A stretch of DNA of 64,000 nucleotides from Planctomycetota bacterium (GTDB taxonomy: Bacteria > Planctomycetota > UBA1135 > GCA-002686595), in NCBI GenBank assembly GCA_002683825.1, contig NYUD01000011.1, forward strand, positions 62,001 to 126,000. Reading direction: 5' to 3'. The notes beneath the pieces were generated by a model that saw only the letters and a list, made by a program, of their open reading frames with translations, searched no databases and was not told the DNA's origin. Positions within the stretch are counted from its first letter, which is position 1; the number at the start of each line of letters is the position of its first letter. Positions 45,566-54,661 of this stretch are shown piece after piece. The position numbers were made by a program, and so were the translations under genes.

Positions 45566-47524
45566 TCAGCGAGGGTCCTTGATGGACTCCGTCTTCTCCT
45601 TCGGTGCGGGCCAGGGATGCCCCAGCCAATCTGCGTAGACCGCCTTCTGCGAGTCGGTCGGCTCATCGACGCGCTTCACGGACCAGCTGCCATCGGGCTT
45701 GCCGGCCAGGGAGACCTCGATCTCGAGCAGCTCATCCCGGCGCAGCAGGTGCAGTGTGACGAGATCGCCGGGCTGCATGCGCTCGAGACGCTTGTCCAGC
45801 CTTCCCGAACGCAGACGCCTGCGGTTCAGTGTGATGATCTCATCGCCCGCGAGAATGCCCGCCTTGTAGGCGGGTCCATCGGAAAAAACGCTTTGCACGA
45901 TGGCGCCGCCGCCGGCCGATCTCAGACGCACGCCGAGACTGGCCTTCAACGCCACCTTCTGCGATGAGGAAGGGGACTTCGTGTCCTCCTCGGAGACGGA
46001 GTCCGCCTCGCCCCCCGCTTCCGCCTCGGGCTTCACGTCGGGCTCTTCACCGAGTTTTTCACCGGGCTTGAACCAAAGTTCGAGGCCCGCGGTCATCAGT
46101 GCCGCTTCCAAAGCAAGCGTCTGTGTGCCTTCGATGCAGTCGTCGAAGAACCGGCGGAAAGAAGAACTGGAATGGCGCTCCAAGGTCGCGACCAAATCGT
46201 CTGTCGTATAGCCCGGACCGCCCAATGGGAAGCGCTCGTACATATCCCGCATGACCGTATCCAGCGAAGCTCTGTTTTCGGTCCGACGGCGAACCTCGAG
46301 GTCCAGCAGGAGACACGCCAACGCCCCCTTGCTGTAGAAGGACACTTCCGAGTTCACATCGTCGGCGGAGCGCTTGTTGAATTTCGTCCAGGCATCGAAG
46401 GACGAGGCCGCCAGGCTCTGCACCCGCGCTCCCGGCAACGTGCGCTCTGAATTCACAGCTCGCCCGATCGAGTCGATGTAGCTCTTCTCCTTCGTCAAAC
46501 CCGCCCGCACGAGCGAGAGGCGGCCGTAGTAGCTCGTCCCACCCTCGGCGACCCAAAGGAGGTCGGTGTAGTTCTCGCGTTCGTAGTCGTAGGGGTGGAG
46601 CCCGGCCGGTCGCAGCTGCTTCACGTTCCAGGTGTGGAAGAACTCGTGTGCGACCAACCCCAAAAAGCCCTTGTAAGGGTCGTCGTTGCTGAAGCTGGCC
46701 TCCAGGGCGGAAGCCGAGGTCTGCATGATGGTGGAGTTCAGATGCTCGGTCCCTCCTCCACCGACACCGACGTGCGTCAGAAAAACGTAGCGAGAGCACG
46801 GAACCTCTCCGAAGACCGCCGCCTGGGCCTCGATGATCTTCGTGAAGTCCCGCTCGAGACGCCCGGAATCGAGCTCGATTCCGGGGGGCCAGATGACGAT
46901 TTCATAATCGGTGTCGGCCACCCGAAATTCGTACCGATCGTGAAGCCCGATCTCCAGGGGTGAATCGACGAGGACATCGTAGTTCGCGGCGAAGTAATCT
47001 CCGTTGCCAAGGAGCCGGAGTCCGGTTGCCACCTCCCAACCCTCGGGCGCATGGTCGATATGGACGCGGACGGGCGCATTGCGCATAGACGGGGAGTACA
47101 TGAAGACGGACGACCCGGATAGGAAGGCGTGCGTGGAGTCAGCATGTCGCGTTCGATCGCCGATCGAGTTGGCGTAGATCCGATAGCCGAGGTGGACTAC
47201 TTCCGCACCGTTGGGAGCGATGACCCAGGTGGCCTTGGCCGTCTTCTTGATCGACAGGGATTCTCCATGGGGGTCGCTGGCCCGCACATCCCGCACGCCC
47301 CCCACCGTGTCGAGAATCTCATAGCGCCCCGGCCTCCAGGCGGGCAGGAGAACCTCCAGACGCTCGATGCCCGCAGCAGGAAGATCGATATGGATCGACA
47401 CCATCTGCGCATGGGCGTCCTGCAACCCGATCCTGTAAACAACCTCTTCCGTCTGCACGATCGAGGTCATGGACAGACAGGCCACACAGCAGGGAAGCCA
47501 CGACAGTAGAAGCGCCTTTCTCAT
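45566..47524 (-). CDS. Exported M61-family (glycyl aminopeptidase) peptidase with PDZ domain
   Basis: Secreted gluzincin of 652 aa starting at MRKALLLSWLPCCVAC, a short signal possibly with lipidation. The N-terminal beta-domain has LPAWRPGRYEILD, typical of the family. The catalytic motif is LVAHEFFHTWNVKQLRP with the downstream Glu in WVAEGGTSYYG. The C-terminal PDZ domain (LGVRLRSAGGGAIVQSVF, GPAYKAGILAGDEIITLN) is interrupted in front by a long acidic linker (EEPDVKPEAEAGGEAD). M61 enzymes prefer N-terminal Gly/Ala. Divergent from the PhoD-like gene with only 22 bp between start codons. Confidence 0.9.
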   Translation of the reverse strand: MRKALLLSWLPCCVACLSMTSIVQTEEVVYRIGLQDAHAQMVSIHIDLPAAGIERLEVLLPAWRPGRYEILDTVGGVRDVRASDPHGESLSIKKTAKATWVIAPNGAEVVHLGYRIYANSIGDRTRHADSTHAFLSGSSVFMYSPSMRNAPVRVHIDHAPEGWEVATGLRLLGNGDYFAANYDVLVDSPLEIGLHDRYEFRVADTDYEIVIWPPGIELDSGRLERDFTKIIEAQAAVFGEVPCSRYVFLTHVGVGGGGTEHLNSTIMQTSASALEASFSNDDPYKGFLGLVAHEFFHTWNVKQLRPAGLHPYDYERENYTDLLWVAEGGTSYYGRLSLVRAGLTKEKSYIDSIGRAVNSERTLPGARVQSLAASSFDAWTKFNKRSADDVNSEVSFYSKGALACLLLDLEVRRRTENRASLDTVMRDMYERFPLGGPGYTTDDLVATLERHSSSSFRRFFDDCIEGTQTLALEAALMTAGLELWFKPGEKLGEEPDVKPEAEAGGEADSVSEEDTKSPSSSQKVALKASLGVRLRSAGGGAIVQSVFSDGPAYKAGILAGDEIITLNRRRLRSGRLDKRLERMQPGDLVTLHLLRRDELLEIEVSLAGKPDGSWSVKRVDEPTDSQKAVYADWLGHPWPAPKEKTESIKDPR

Positions 47525-47546
47525 GGACACGTTATAAAGGGCCGCG
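47525..47546. promoter_or_regulatory. Very short divergent promoter region with palindromic TTATAA
   Basis: Only 22 bp lie between the ATG of the M61 gene and the ATG of the PhoD-like gene. A self-complementary TTATAA at 47532-47537 sits almost in the middle. Used as a -10 box in either direction it would place transcription starts a few nucleotides from each start codon, giving leaderless or nearly leaderless mRNAs. The -35 contacts would then fall inside the opposite gene. Confidence 0.35.
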
Positions 47547-48620
47547 ATGTCGGTGCTCATCCCTGCTCTCTCGTTTTTGTTCGTCTCCGCCTGTATCACG
47601 CTGCCGCACCGAGAAAGCTCTCCGGTGCAGCGCATCGCCTTCGGTTCCTGTTTCCAAAGCGACGGTCCTTCTGAGATCTGGGACACGATCGCTGACTACG
47701 ACCCCGAGCTCTTCATCCTCCTCGGCGACAACATCTACGCAGATACCGAAGACATGCAAGTGATGCGTGGCAAGTACGCCCGGCTGGACTCGGTCGAAGG
47801 CTTCGCTCGCCTGCGCACGTCGGCGACGATCCTGGCAACCTGGGACGACCACGACTACGGCGTAAACGACGGCGGGGCGGACTATCCCATGCGGAAGGAA
47901 GCCCAGCAGGTGTTTCTCGATTTCCTGCGCGTACCGAAGGAGAGTGCTCGCCGGAAACGCGAAGGGATCTTCCACGCCCGGATTCTGGGCTCCCCCGGCC
48001 AACGGGTGCAGGTGATCCTCCTGGATACGCGCTACTTCCGCGGACCGTTGATGCTCCGAGCGAAGCGTTCGAACCCGGCCCTGGGAACGGGCGGACCCTA
48101 TCGACCGAACACCGATCCCGAGGTCACCGTGCTGGGTGAGGCGCAGTGGAAGTGGCTCGAAGACGAGCTACGCAAACCCGCGGAGCTACGGATCCTCGCC
48201 TCTTCGATACAACTGGCCGCGGAAGACCACGCTTGGGAAGCGTGGATAAATTTTCCTCTGGAGCGCAAACGGCTCCTGGAAACGATCCGTGGAACCGGAG
48301 CCGAGGGCGTGATCGCTATATCGGGCGACCGTCACAAGGCCGAAATATCGATTTTAGATCCTGCGCGTGCGAAACCCGGCTCGGCCGTCGATACGGGCTA
48401 CCCCTTGATCGATGTCACTTCGAGCAGCCTGAACAGACCTTCGACCTGGTACAACGAGGTCAATCGGCACCGGGTCGGTTCTGTCTATCACGCTGAGAAC
48501 TTCGGAACGATCGAGGTCGATTGGAAGTCCGCCGGCCTCGTGCTGGCGATTCGCTCGCTCGCAGGCGCGGAGGTCATTCGTTACGAGGTTTCGCTGCACG
48601 ACCTCGCCCGGCGCGAATAA
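47547..48620 (+). CDS. PhoD-like alkaline phosphatase lipoprotein
   Basis: PhoD-family phosphodiesterase/phosphatase of 357 aa with lipobox FVSAC at residues 12-16. Metal-binding motifs: IAFGSCFQSD, LLGDNIYAD, TWDDHDYGVND, a late ISGDRHKAE and the substrate-side YRPNTDPEV. Shorter than B. subtilis PhoD, like the Fe/Ca-dependent short PhoD-like proteins. With the PafA-type and purple-acid-type enzymes it makes a third envelope phosphatase in this window. Confidence 0.9.
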   Translation: MSVLIPALSFLFVSACITLPHRESSPVQRIAFGSCFQSDGPSEIWDTIADYDPELFILLGDNIYADTEDMQVMRGKYARLDSVEGFARLRTSATILATWDDHDYGVNDGGADYPMRKEAQQVFLDFLRVPKESARRKREGIFHARILGSPGQRVQVILLDTRYFRGPLMLRAKRSNPALGTGGPYRPNTDPEVTVLGEAQWKWLEDELRKPAELRILASSIQLAAEDHAWEAWINFPLERKRLLETIRGTGAEGVIAISGDRHKAEISILDPARAKPGSAVDTGYPLIDVTSSSLNRPSTWYNEVNRHRVGSVYHAENFGTIEVDWKSAGLVLAIRSLAGAEVIRYEVSLHDLARRE

Positions 48621-48782
48621 ACGCGCAAAGCTTTCGCACACCGCGCGATCCCGGGAGAAGCGCTTTCCCGGCGCGATGACCACTCACTGTAAACACGACA
48701 GCAAGCCACCGGGTGGCCAGGCCACGCCCTCGGAGGGAGCCTATAGTTGAGAGTGGGACCTCCCTTCGCTGCGCTCGCAACC

Positions 48783-51032
48783 ATGCATCGACAACCCAAG
48801 GGCCGCTTCGCAATCGCTCTTCTGTTCTCCCTCGGCACGGCCTCCATCACCGTCGCTCAGGAAACGATTCCGAACCGGATCTTCCCCTCCAACTCCAAAC
48901 CGATCCTCTACGCTCCACCCGAGCGTGTAGCTGCCGGTACGCCCGCGCCCGAACACTACGTCAATGTCTTTCTGCCGCCCGGCACGCCACCCACCGCGGG
49001 TTGGCCGGTCGTGGTCACCACGGGCTTCGGCGGAGGCATCGCGACGCCTCCCCAGCGACTGCTCGGCAGGATCGGCCCAACCGCGGCCCTGCACAGGCTG
49101 CTCGGCGCGGGGATCGCGGTCGTCTCCTACGGAGTACCCGGAGTCGGTGGCGGTCGCGGGCTCTGGTATCCACCGGGGCACCCCAGCGGCAGGTACGAGT
49201 CCTTCGATCCGTCGAACGACAATCCGGAGAAGTCCGGCGTGTGGGCGGTGCAGTGGGTGCGCAACCAGACCGAGTTTCCCCTCGATCTATCGAACATGGG
49301 ATTGCGCGGCTCCTCCGGTGGAGCGGTCCTGGCTGTGCGCACCGCAATGGGGCCAAACCGTGCGTCCATGGACGGCTCGGCACAGCTGCAAACCGAGACA
49401 CGCGTCAAGGCGATCCTCGCGATCCAGCCGCCGACCTCGATCTTCGCCCTGGAACAGGGCCCGGAGCTCACGCTCGGTCTTCCGACACACCTGGAACAGG
49501 CGGCGAACCCCGGTTCCGCCGCCAACATCCTCGATCAGGTCGACCACGAGTTGCAAAAGGACTACAGCCTCATTCGCACCGCCTTCGAAAGCGCGGAGGC
49601 TCGAGCGAACAACGGAGAACAGCGCATCTGCCTGGTCTTCGCGGACCCCGTGCTCCAAGTCGCAGATCAGCCCGCGACGATGGCCCTGGATGGAACGGGC
49701 TTCCCCCTGCTCTACGACGCGATCAATCAGCCTTTCCAGCACGACGGCTGGTTCGGCTACATCTTCTTCAAGAGTTTGCTTGAGCTATCCCCCACGGCAG
49801 AGATGTTCCATCGGGCGAACTCGGTGTTCGCGATGCGCCTCGATTACGCCCTGGCACCACCGCTCGACTACCACACCACCACGTTTAGTGGAGCCTTCAA
49901 CGGCACAGAAGCCAACGACATCGGGCACCTCTGGCTGGTGTCCCAGTTGATCGGTGACGACGGGGGCGTCGATCCGCCTCCCCCCCCGCCGCCGCCCGCC
50001 GCGGGAGCTCTCGCGGATGCGAGCTTCGAGGCGCAAACCGCCGGAACGATGCCTGTCGATCCCTGGGGCGCATTCGGCGCCGGAAGTCAAAGCGTGCTTT
50101 CGCAGGGAACCGACACGGAAGTCGGCCTGCCGAGCGACGGTCTCTTGTGGCTCGAGCTCGATGCAAACGGCACATCGGGGACGACTCCGCCAACCAACCC
50201 CTCAGACGTGACACAACCCGCGCTCGGCGGCTCCGGAGTTCAACAAGCATTCCTGTTCGACCCCACGCAAACCATGCTCCAGTTCGAAGCGGCGTTCGCA
50301 CCGGCGGACATCTCCTCGGCTGCACGCAACGATTGGATGAGCGTGGACATCAGCGATGGTTCGACCACCTGGAACCTCTTTTTTGCGGATACGTTTTCCC
50401 CACTGCCGATGACCTCGACGCGCACGGGCGGAGCGATGACGGCGGTGCGCACGATGACCGTGGACACGGCCGTGCTCTTCCCGCTCGCGGATGGAGCGAC
50501 ACCCCTCTTGCTCTCCGCCCAGGTTGGCAACTTCGGCGACGGCCTGCGTCCATCGATCGGCTACGTCGATGGGTTTCGGCTGATGGCAGAAGCCAACGTC
50601 CGGCCCTTTGGATGCGGGATCAACCCCTCCGGCAGCCTGCTCATCCTGAGCGGCCGACCGGAGCTGGGCCAAACGATGACCTTCGGCGTGGACAATCCCC
50701 TGGGCACCCAGGCAGCCGGCGCCATTCCCGTGATCGCCATGTCGACGGTTCCCGCGCGTGGCTTCCCTTGCGGAATACAACGTTCGGGCTACGGCATGGC
50801 GGGTGACACCGGCGAGCTCCTGTTCAACCCCGCGCGGCTTTTGATGCCCTTCGTCCTGGGACTTCCCTGGCAAGGTCCCGCCAATCCGGCCCCCGTCAGC
50901 GTGCCCATTCCCATCGATCCTGTCCTGGCGGGGGTCCATGCCTTCGTCCAGGGGGTGCTCTATGACCCCTCAGCCCCGTCAGGCAGCCGGGTGAAACTGG
51001 GCGAGGCCGTCGAGCTCACGCTCAGCCTCTGA
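48783..51032 (+). CDS. Exported modular esterase: alpha/beta hydrolase, jelly-roll module, C-terminal surface module
   Basis: Secreted protein of 749 aa, start at MHRQPKGRFAIALLFSLG after the more upstream in-frame ATG. The first 400 residues form an alpha/beta hydrolase with TTGFGGGIATP near the oxyanion hole and the elbow LRGSSGGAVLAV. A run of eight prolines (DPPPPPPPPAAG) links to a carbohydrate-binding-like jelly roll (LADASFEAQTAGTMP, GLLWLELDANGTSG). The final 130 residues (LLILSGRPELGQTMTFGV, then PIPIDPVLAGVHAFVQGVL) look like the same module as the carboxypeptidase end and the 152-aa protein just downstream. Substrate unknown, probably a polymer ester. Confidence 0.82.
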   Translation: MHRQPKGRFAIALLFSLGTASITVAQETIPNRIFPSNSKPILYAPPERVAAGTPAPEHYVNVFLPPGTPPTAGWPVVVTTGFGGGIATPPQRLLGRIGPTAALHRLLGAGIAVVSYGVPGVGGGRGLWYPPGHPSGRYESFDPSNDNPEKSGVWAVQWVRNQTEFPLDLSNMGLRGSSGGAVLAVRTAMGPNRASMDGSAQLQTETRVKAILAIQPPTSIFALEQGPELTLGLPTHLEQAANPGSAANILDQVDHELQKDYSLIRTAFESAEARANNGEQRICLVFADPVLQVADQPATMALDGTGFPLLYDAINQPFQHDGWFGYIFFKSLLELSPTAEMFHRANSVFAMRLDYALAPPLDYHTTTFSGAFNGTEANDIGHLWLVSQLIGDDGGVDPPPPPPPPAAGALADASFEAQTAGTMPVDPWGAFGAGSQSVLSQGTDTEVGLPSDGLLWLELDANGTSGTTPPTNPSDVTQPALGGSGVQQAFLFDPTQTMLQFEAAFAPADISSAARNDWMSVDISDGSTTWNLFFADTFSPLPMTSTRTGGAMTAVRTMTVDTAVLFPLADGATPLLLSAQVGNFGDGLRPSIGYVDGFRLMAEANVRPFGCGINPSGSLLILSGRPELGQTMTFGVDNPLGTQAAGAIPVIAMSTVPARGFPCGIQRSGYGMAGDTGELLFNPARLLMPFVLGLPWQGPANPAPVSVPIPIDPVLAGVHAFVQGVLYDPSAPSGSRVKLGEAVELTLSL

Positions 51033-51214
51033 TCGGGAGAAATTTGTCCGAGCCCCCCCACCCTGATCCTGGGCTGAAATCACGGTCGATTCTTGAACAC
51101 GGCGGGTCTGGTTGGCTGATTTTCGTCCTCCGCCCGACCATTTCGCCCCGGACTTTCCTACCCTGTCCGGCTCAGGGCCCGCGAACGAGGCGCGCGACGC
51201 TTCACCCTACGGAA

Positions 51215-51673
51215 ATGAAGAAACCGGCGCGGACCCGAAAAGCCTCCTTTGAGAGTTCCTTGATGCAGGCGTCCGGCCGTGTTCTCGGTAACAAGCCGCG
51301 AGAGACCCGTGAGCTGGGGGCGATCGCCGTCCCGCTTCTCGAGGTATCGACCGAGGTCAACCCCGGCGGCATCGTGAAGATCTCCCTGAAGGGCCGCGCC
51401 GACGAGCGCTTCCTGATCCTGGCGGCGCCCCACCCGGGGCCGATGCAACTCGGAAACTTCCCCATTCCCGTGGATCTCGGAAACCGGGAAGAAGACCTCA
51501 TCCTGGCCCTCGATGGGACCCTGGATTCCTCGGGGAAGACCCTCAGGAAGCTCGAGGTTCCCGATGACCCGCTCCTGCCCGGCAGGCCGCTGTACTGGCA
51601 GGCCCTGCTCTTTTCGGCCCAGGGCGTGGCGAAGACGAATCTGGCCCAGACGTTTGTCTGGGAACGGGCCTAG
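51215..51673 (+). CDS. Stand-alone copy of the C-terminal module
   Basis: Protein of 152 aa from MKKPARTRKASFESS, 57 codons into the ORF; the start is uncertain and no signal peptide is evident. From about residue 40 it reads as the module seen at the ends of the two big exported hydrolases: LLEVSTEVNPGGIVKISL, DGTLDSSGKTL and LEVPDDPLLPGRPLYWQALL, the last matching IPNNPGLVGNTFYVQ in the carboxypeptidase. Function unknown; perhaps a binding or sorting domain working alone. Confidence 0.6.
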   Translation: MKKPARTRKASFESSLMQASGRVLGNKPRETRELGAIAVPLLEVSTEVNPGGIVKISLKGRADERFLILAAPHPGPMQLGNFPIPVDLGNREEDLILALDGTLDSSGKTLRKLEVPDDPLLPGRPLYWQALLFSAQGVAKTNLAQTFVWERA

Positions 51674-52195
51674 AAAGGGACGTAGCGGCCCCCAGAGGGG
51701 ATTCGGCGTTTTCTAGGGGTAGTCCCCGAAAAAACTTTCCCGATTCGCCAAGGTTTCGAACCCGCCCGTTCGGAGGTTGCTGCGAGCAGTGTGAGCTGCT
51801 CATCGCTGATAATTTCCAAATCCTTCCCCATGTTCGTCTGGAGCGGTTCTCCGGGGACGGCGGCTTCGGCCGCACACGGAGACACCAAGAGCTGTGCGAT
51901 CAGGGCCGTACTGTCCTTCGCTTGAGCTCTTCACTCTGAAGAAACGCTCCGGCGGACATGGGTAAAGGGCGGGGCTTGGGGGGCGAACCTCGCGGTAGGG
52001 GATTCCTTCTCCTCCCCACCCCCTCGTTCTCCTGGTCCTTGCGCTTTCTTCCCCTCCCGGATGATCGCGCGTCCCGTAGGACCTGAGGGGAGTCCCTAGC
52101 CGTACCTCAACCCGCCCGACCGGGCCGATCGTAAGGTCGGTCCGGTATCTGGCTATGCGCGTGAAGCCCCCCCGCCCCGGTGAACCCGACCCGGT
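51674..52195. other. Non-coding gap of about 520 bp between convergent genes
   Basis: No gene is supported here. A minus-strand ORF (51670-51831 from its internal ATG, 53 codons) reads MGKDLEIISDEQLTLLAATS and continues with a basic tail. The SDEQLTLLAA part is faintly like the leader of a ribosomal peptide precursor, but there is no modification enzyme nearby. GC-rich tracts fill the rest (51960-52080). No clear hairpin with a T-run follows either convergent stop. Confidence 0.5.
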
Positions 52196-54661
52196 TCAGC
52201 TCCGCCCCCTCCAGCGCGCCGCCTTCTCCACGTCCCCGGTGCTCTTGTAGATGCCGTAGAGCTTGTACGCACAACTGCGAGTCTCCCCGGCGTCCTTTCC
52301 GAGAACCGCCGAAAACACGCCGTAGGCCTCCAGAAGCAGCTCTGCCGCCTCGTCCAACCGCGACATCCGCTGCAAGCACTCGCCGTGGTCATGGAGATAG
52401 AGCCCCAATTCGATCCTGCGCTTGTCTCTCCTGCGGATCTCGTCCACGGCGGCATGGAGTCTTCTCTCGGCCTCCTCCAGGCGGTTCTGCCGCATGCTGA
52501 CGCGCCCTAGAGCATTGAGCGTCGCCACGGTCTCCGGCGCCGACTCCCCGATCTCTTCCACCTGCATGTCGTAGACCTCTGAAAACACCGCATCGGCGTC
52601 CTCGTAGCGACCGGTGTCGAAGAAGACCTCACCGAGGTTGAAGCGGCTGAGCAGAGTCCACGGATGGCTGTCGCCGAGGTTCTGGATTTCAAGTTCAATC
52701 GCGTCCCGGAGGATCGCCTCTGCTTCGTCAAAACGATTATGTTTGATGCGTAGCAGGGCCAAACCGTTCATCGTGGTGGGCGCCGCTCGACCGAAGCGTT
52801 CGGTCTCGATCCGAATCACATCGTTGAAAATCGCCTCGGACTCGGCGTCCCGGTCCCAGATCTCGTAGAGGCTCGCGAGCGAACCACGGGCGCCCAGGGT
52901 GTCGAAGTCCAGGGCGCCGCGCAGGGCTTCATAGCCCGCGATGGTCTCCAGGTAGGACTTCTCGGCTTCCTCGAAGCGCCCCTGCTCGAGCCACAGCGAG
53001 GCGCGGGCGCCCTTGGCCTCCAGGGTGTCCTCGTGGACCTTGCCGAGAACGACCTCGAGCCGCGGGATGATCTCGTTGAGCTCGCTCTCCGTCTCGCCGG
53101 CCTCCGATTCCTGGACCAGGATCAAGCCGAGTCGGGCCCGCAAGGAGTGCGGGTGATCCACCCCCAGGTGGTCTTCGAGGATGTCTATCGCCTTCTGTAG
53201 GTGCTCTTCGGCCGCCTTGATTTCGCCCAGCGAGTGGTAGGTGCGCCCGATCGTCGAAAGCACCCGGCCGTGCAAGATCGGGGCGTCCTCGAGGGCCGCC
53301 AGCTTGAGCTCCATTCGTCCCAGGAGGACCTCGACGGTCGGCAGGACCCTGTTGCGACGCGGATCGATGTCTTCGAGGCTGCGCGCGAGGAAACCCGTCA
53401 TCGCCTCTGCGTCCCGGCGCGCGCGCTCCTCCCGCTGGGCCCAGAGCAGTGAGAAGATCGCCCCCAGGATCAACCCGAAACCGACGAAGGCGGAGGTCGC
53501 CGTGACGACGGGGTGGCGGCGAAAGAAGAGCCGGCTTTGATAGACCAGGCTGGGGGGCCGCGCCAGAATCGGCAGTGACCTCATGAAGCGATCGAGATCG
53601 ATCGCCAGGTCCTGGACCGTTCTGTATCGACGCGAGGTCTGCTTTTCGAGCGCCTTCTCGACGATGGTCTCCAGATCCCCTTTGACCCCCGGATTGGTTG
53701 CCGAGGCGCGCATCGGACGGTGCTCCTGGATGATCCGTGTGGCCTCGGCGATGGGCAACTCGGTGACATCGTAGGGCAGTCGGCCCGTCACGAGTTCGTA
53801 CAGGATGATCCCCAGCGAGTAGACGTCGCTGGCAGTATCCAAGAAACGGTCGCTGAATTTCAGCTGTTCGGGGGACATGTACTGCAACGTCCCCATCAGC
53901 TGGCCGGCTTCGGTCAAGGTCGGGGCCTCGGTAGCCATACTGCGCGCGACGCCGTAATCGATCAGCTTGGGAACGCCGTCGCTGCCGACCAGGATGTTCG
54001 AGGGCTTGAGATCACGATGGAGGAAGCCTCGACTGTGCCCGTGCGCAACGGCATCGCAGATCTTGATGAACAGCTCGAGCCGGCCGCGGAGGCTCAGTTC
54101 CTTCTCCCGGGCATATTCGGTGATCGAGCGGGCGCCCTCGACAAACTCCATGACGAAGTAGGGAACCTGCTCGTAGGTTCCACCACCGATGATGCGGCAG
54201 ATGTTCTCATGACGCATGCTCTCGAGAACCTGGCGTTCTTTTTCAAAGCGCTCGATCACCTTCGCAACGCCGGCACCGAACCTCACCATCTTGAGGGCGT
54301 ACTTCTTCTTCGTCTCCTCGTGCTGGGCCAGGTAGACGCGCCCCATGCCGCCCTCACCGATGCGCATGAGAATCCTGTACTCACCGATATAGCGTGGCGC
54401 CTTGTTCGGGAATGTGGTGACGGGCGCGGAGATCTGATCGGTGTCCTTTTCGGTCACCAGATTCTGAACCGGGCTCAGCAGAAACCCCTTCGTATCCGCA
54501 GCGTCCTCGGCGAGCATCGAGTCCACCTCTTCCAGCAGCTGCGGCGCATCGTTGCACTCGCGTTCGAGGTAGTCCTTGCGTTCCTCTCGGGGGAGTTTTC
54601 GCGCTCGCTGAAAGAGGTATTCTAGACGTGTAATGTCCGAGTTGCTTCCCGCTCCGCTCAT
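52196..54661 (-). CDS. Transmembrane Ser/Thr protein kinase with TPR-rich extracytoplasmic region
   Basis: Hanks-type kinase of 821 aa; the start is the ATG that overlaps the sigma-factor stop as ATGA. Kinase motifs: IGEGGMGRVYLAQ, YALKMVRFG, HRDLKPSNIL, LIDYGVARS (DYG in place of DFG) and GTLQYMSPEQ. A helix (SAFVGFGLILGAIFSLLW) separates it from about 400 residues of TPR-like repeats (TLGRTYHSLGEIKAAEEHL-type, AEKSYLETIAGYEALRG, GRVSMRQNRLEEAERRL). This PknB-like kinase with a TPR sensor is common in Planctomycetota. Coupled to the ECF sigma factor, it probably controls that sigma factor by phosphorylation, as described for STK-linked ECF groups. Confidence 0.93.
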   Translation of the reverse strand: MSGAGSNSDITRLEYLFQRARKLPREERKDYLERECNDAPQLLEEVDSMLAEDAADTKGFLLSPVQNLVTEKDTDQISAPVTTFPNKAPRYIGEYRILMRIGEGGMGRVYLAQHEETKKKYALKMVRFGAGVAKVIERFEKERQVLESMRHENICRIIGGGTYEQVPYFVMEFVEGARSITEYAREKELSLRGRLELFIKICDAVAHGHSRGFLHRDLKPSNILVGSDGVPKLIDYGVARSMATEAPTLTEAGQLMGTLQYMSPEQLKFSDRFLDTASDVYSLGIILYELVTGRLPYDVTELPIAEATRIIQEHRPMRASATNPGVKGDLETIVEKALEKQTSRRYRTVQDLAIDLDRFMRSLPILARPPSLVYQSRLFFRRHPVVTATSAFVGFGLILGAIFSLLWAQREERARRDAEAMTGFLARSLEDIDPRRNRVLPTVEVLLGRMELKLAALEDAPILHGRVLSTIGRTYHSLGEIKAAEEHLQKAIDILEDHLGVDHPHSLRARLGLILVQESEAGETESELNEIIPRLEVVLGKVHEDTLEAKGARASLWLEQGRFEEAEKSYLETIAGYEALRGALDFDTLGARGSLASLYEIWDRDAESEAIFNDVIRIETERFGRAAPTTMNGLALLRIKHNRFDEAEAILRDAIELEIQNLGDSHPWTLLSRFNLGEVFFDTGRYEDADAVFSEVYDMQVEEIGESAPETVATLNALGRVSMRQNRLEEAERRLHAAVDEIRRRDKRRIELGLYLHDHGECLQRMSRLDEAAELLLEAYGVFSAVLGKDAGETRSCAYKLYGIYKSTGDVEKAARWRGRS

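Noticed and set aside
49976-50005. Run of C/G-rich repeats (CCTCCCCCCCCGCCGCCG) as a possible non-coding repeat
   Set aside because: It encodes an in-frame polyproline linker between two domains of the modular esterase.
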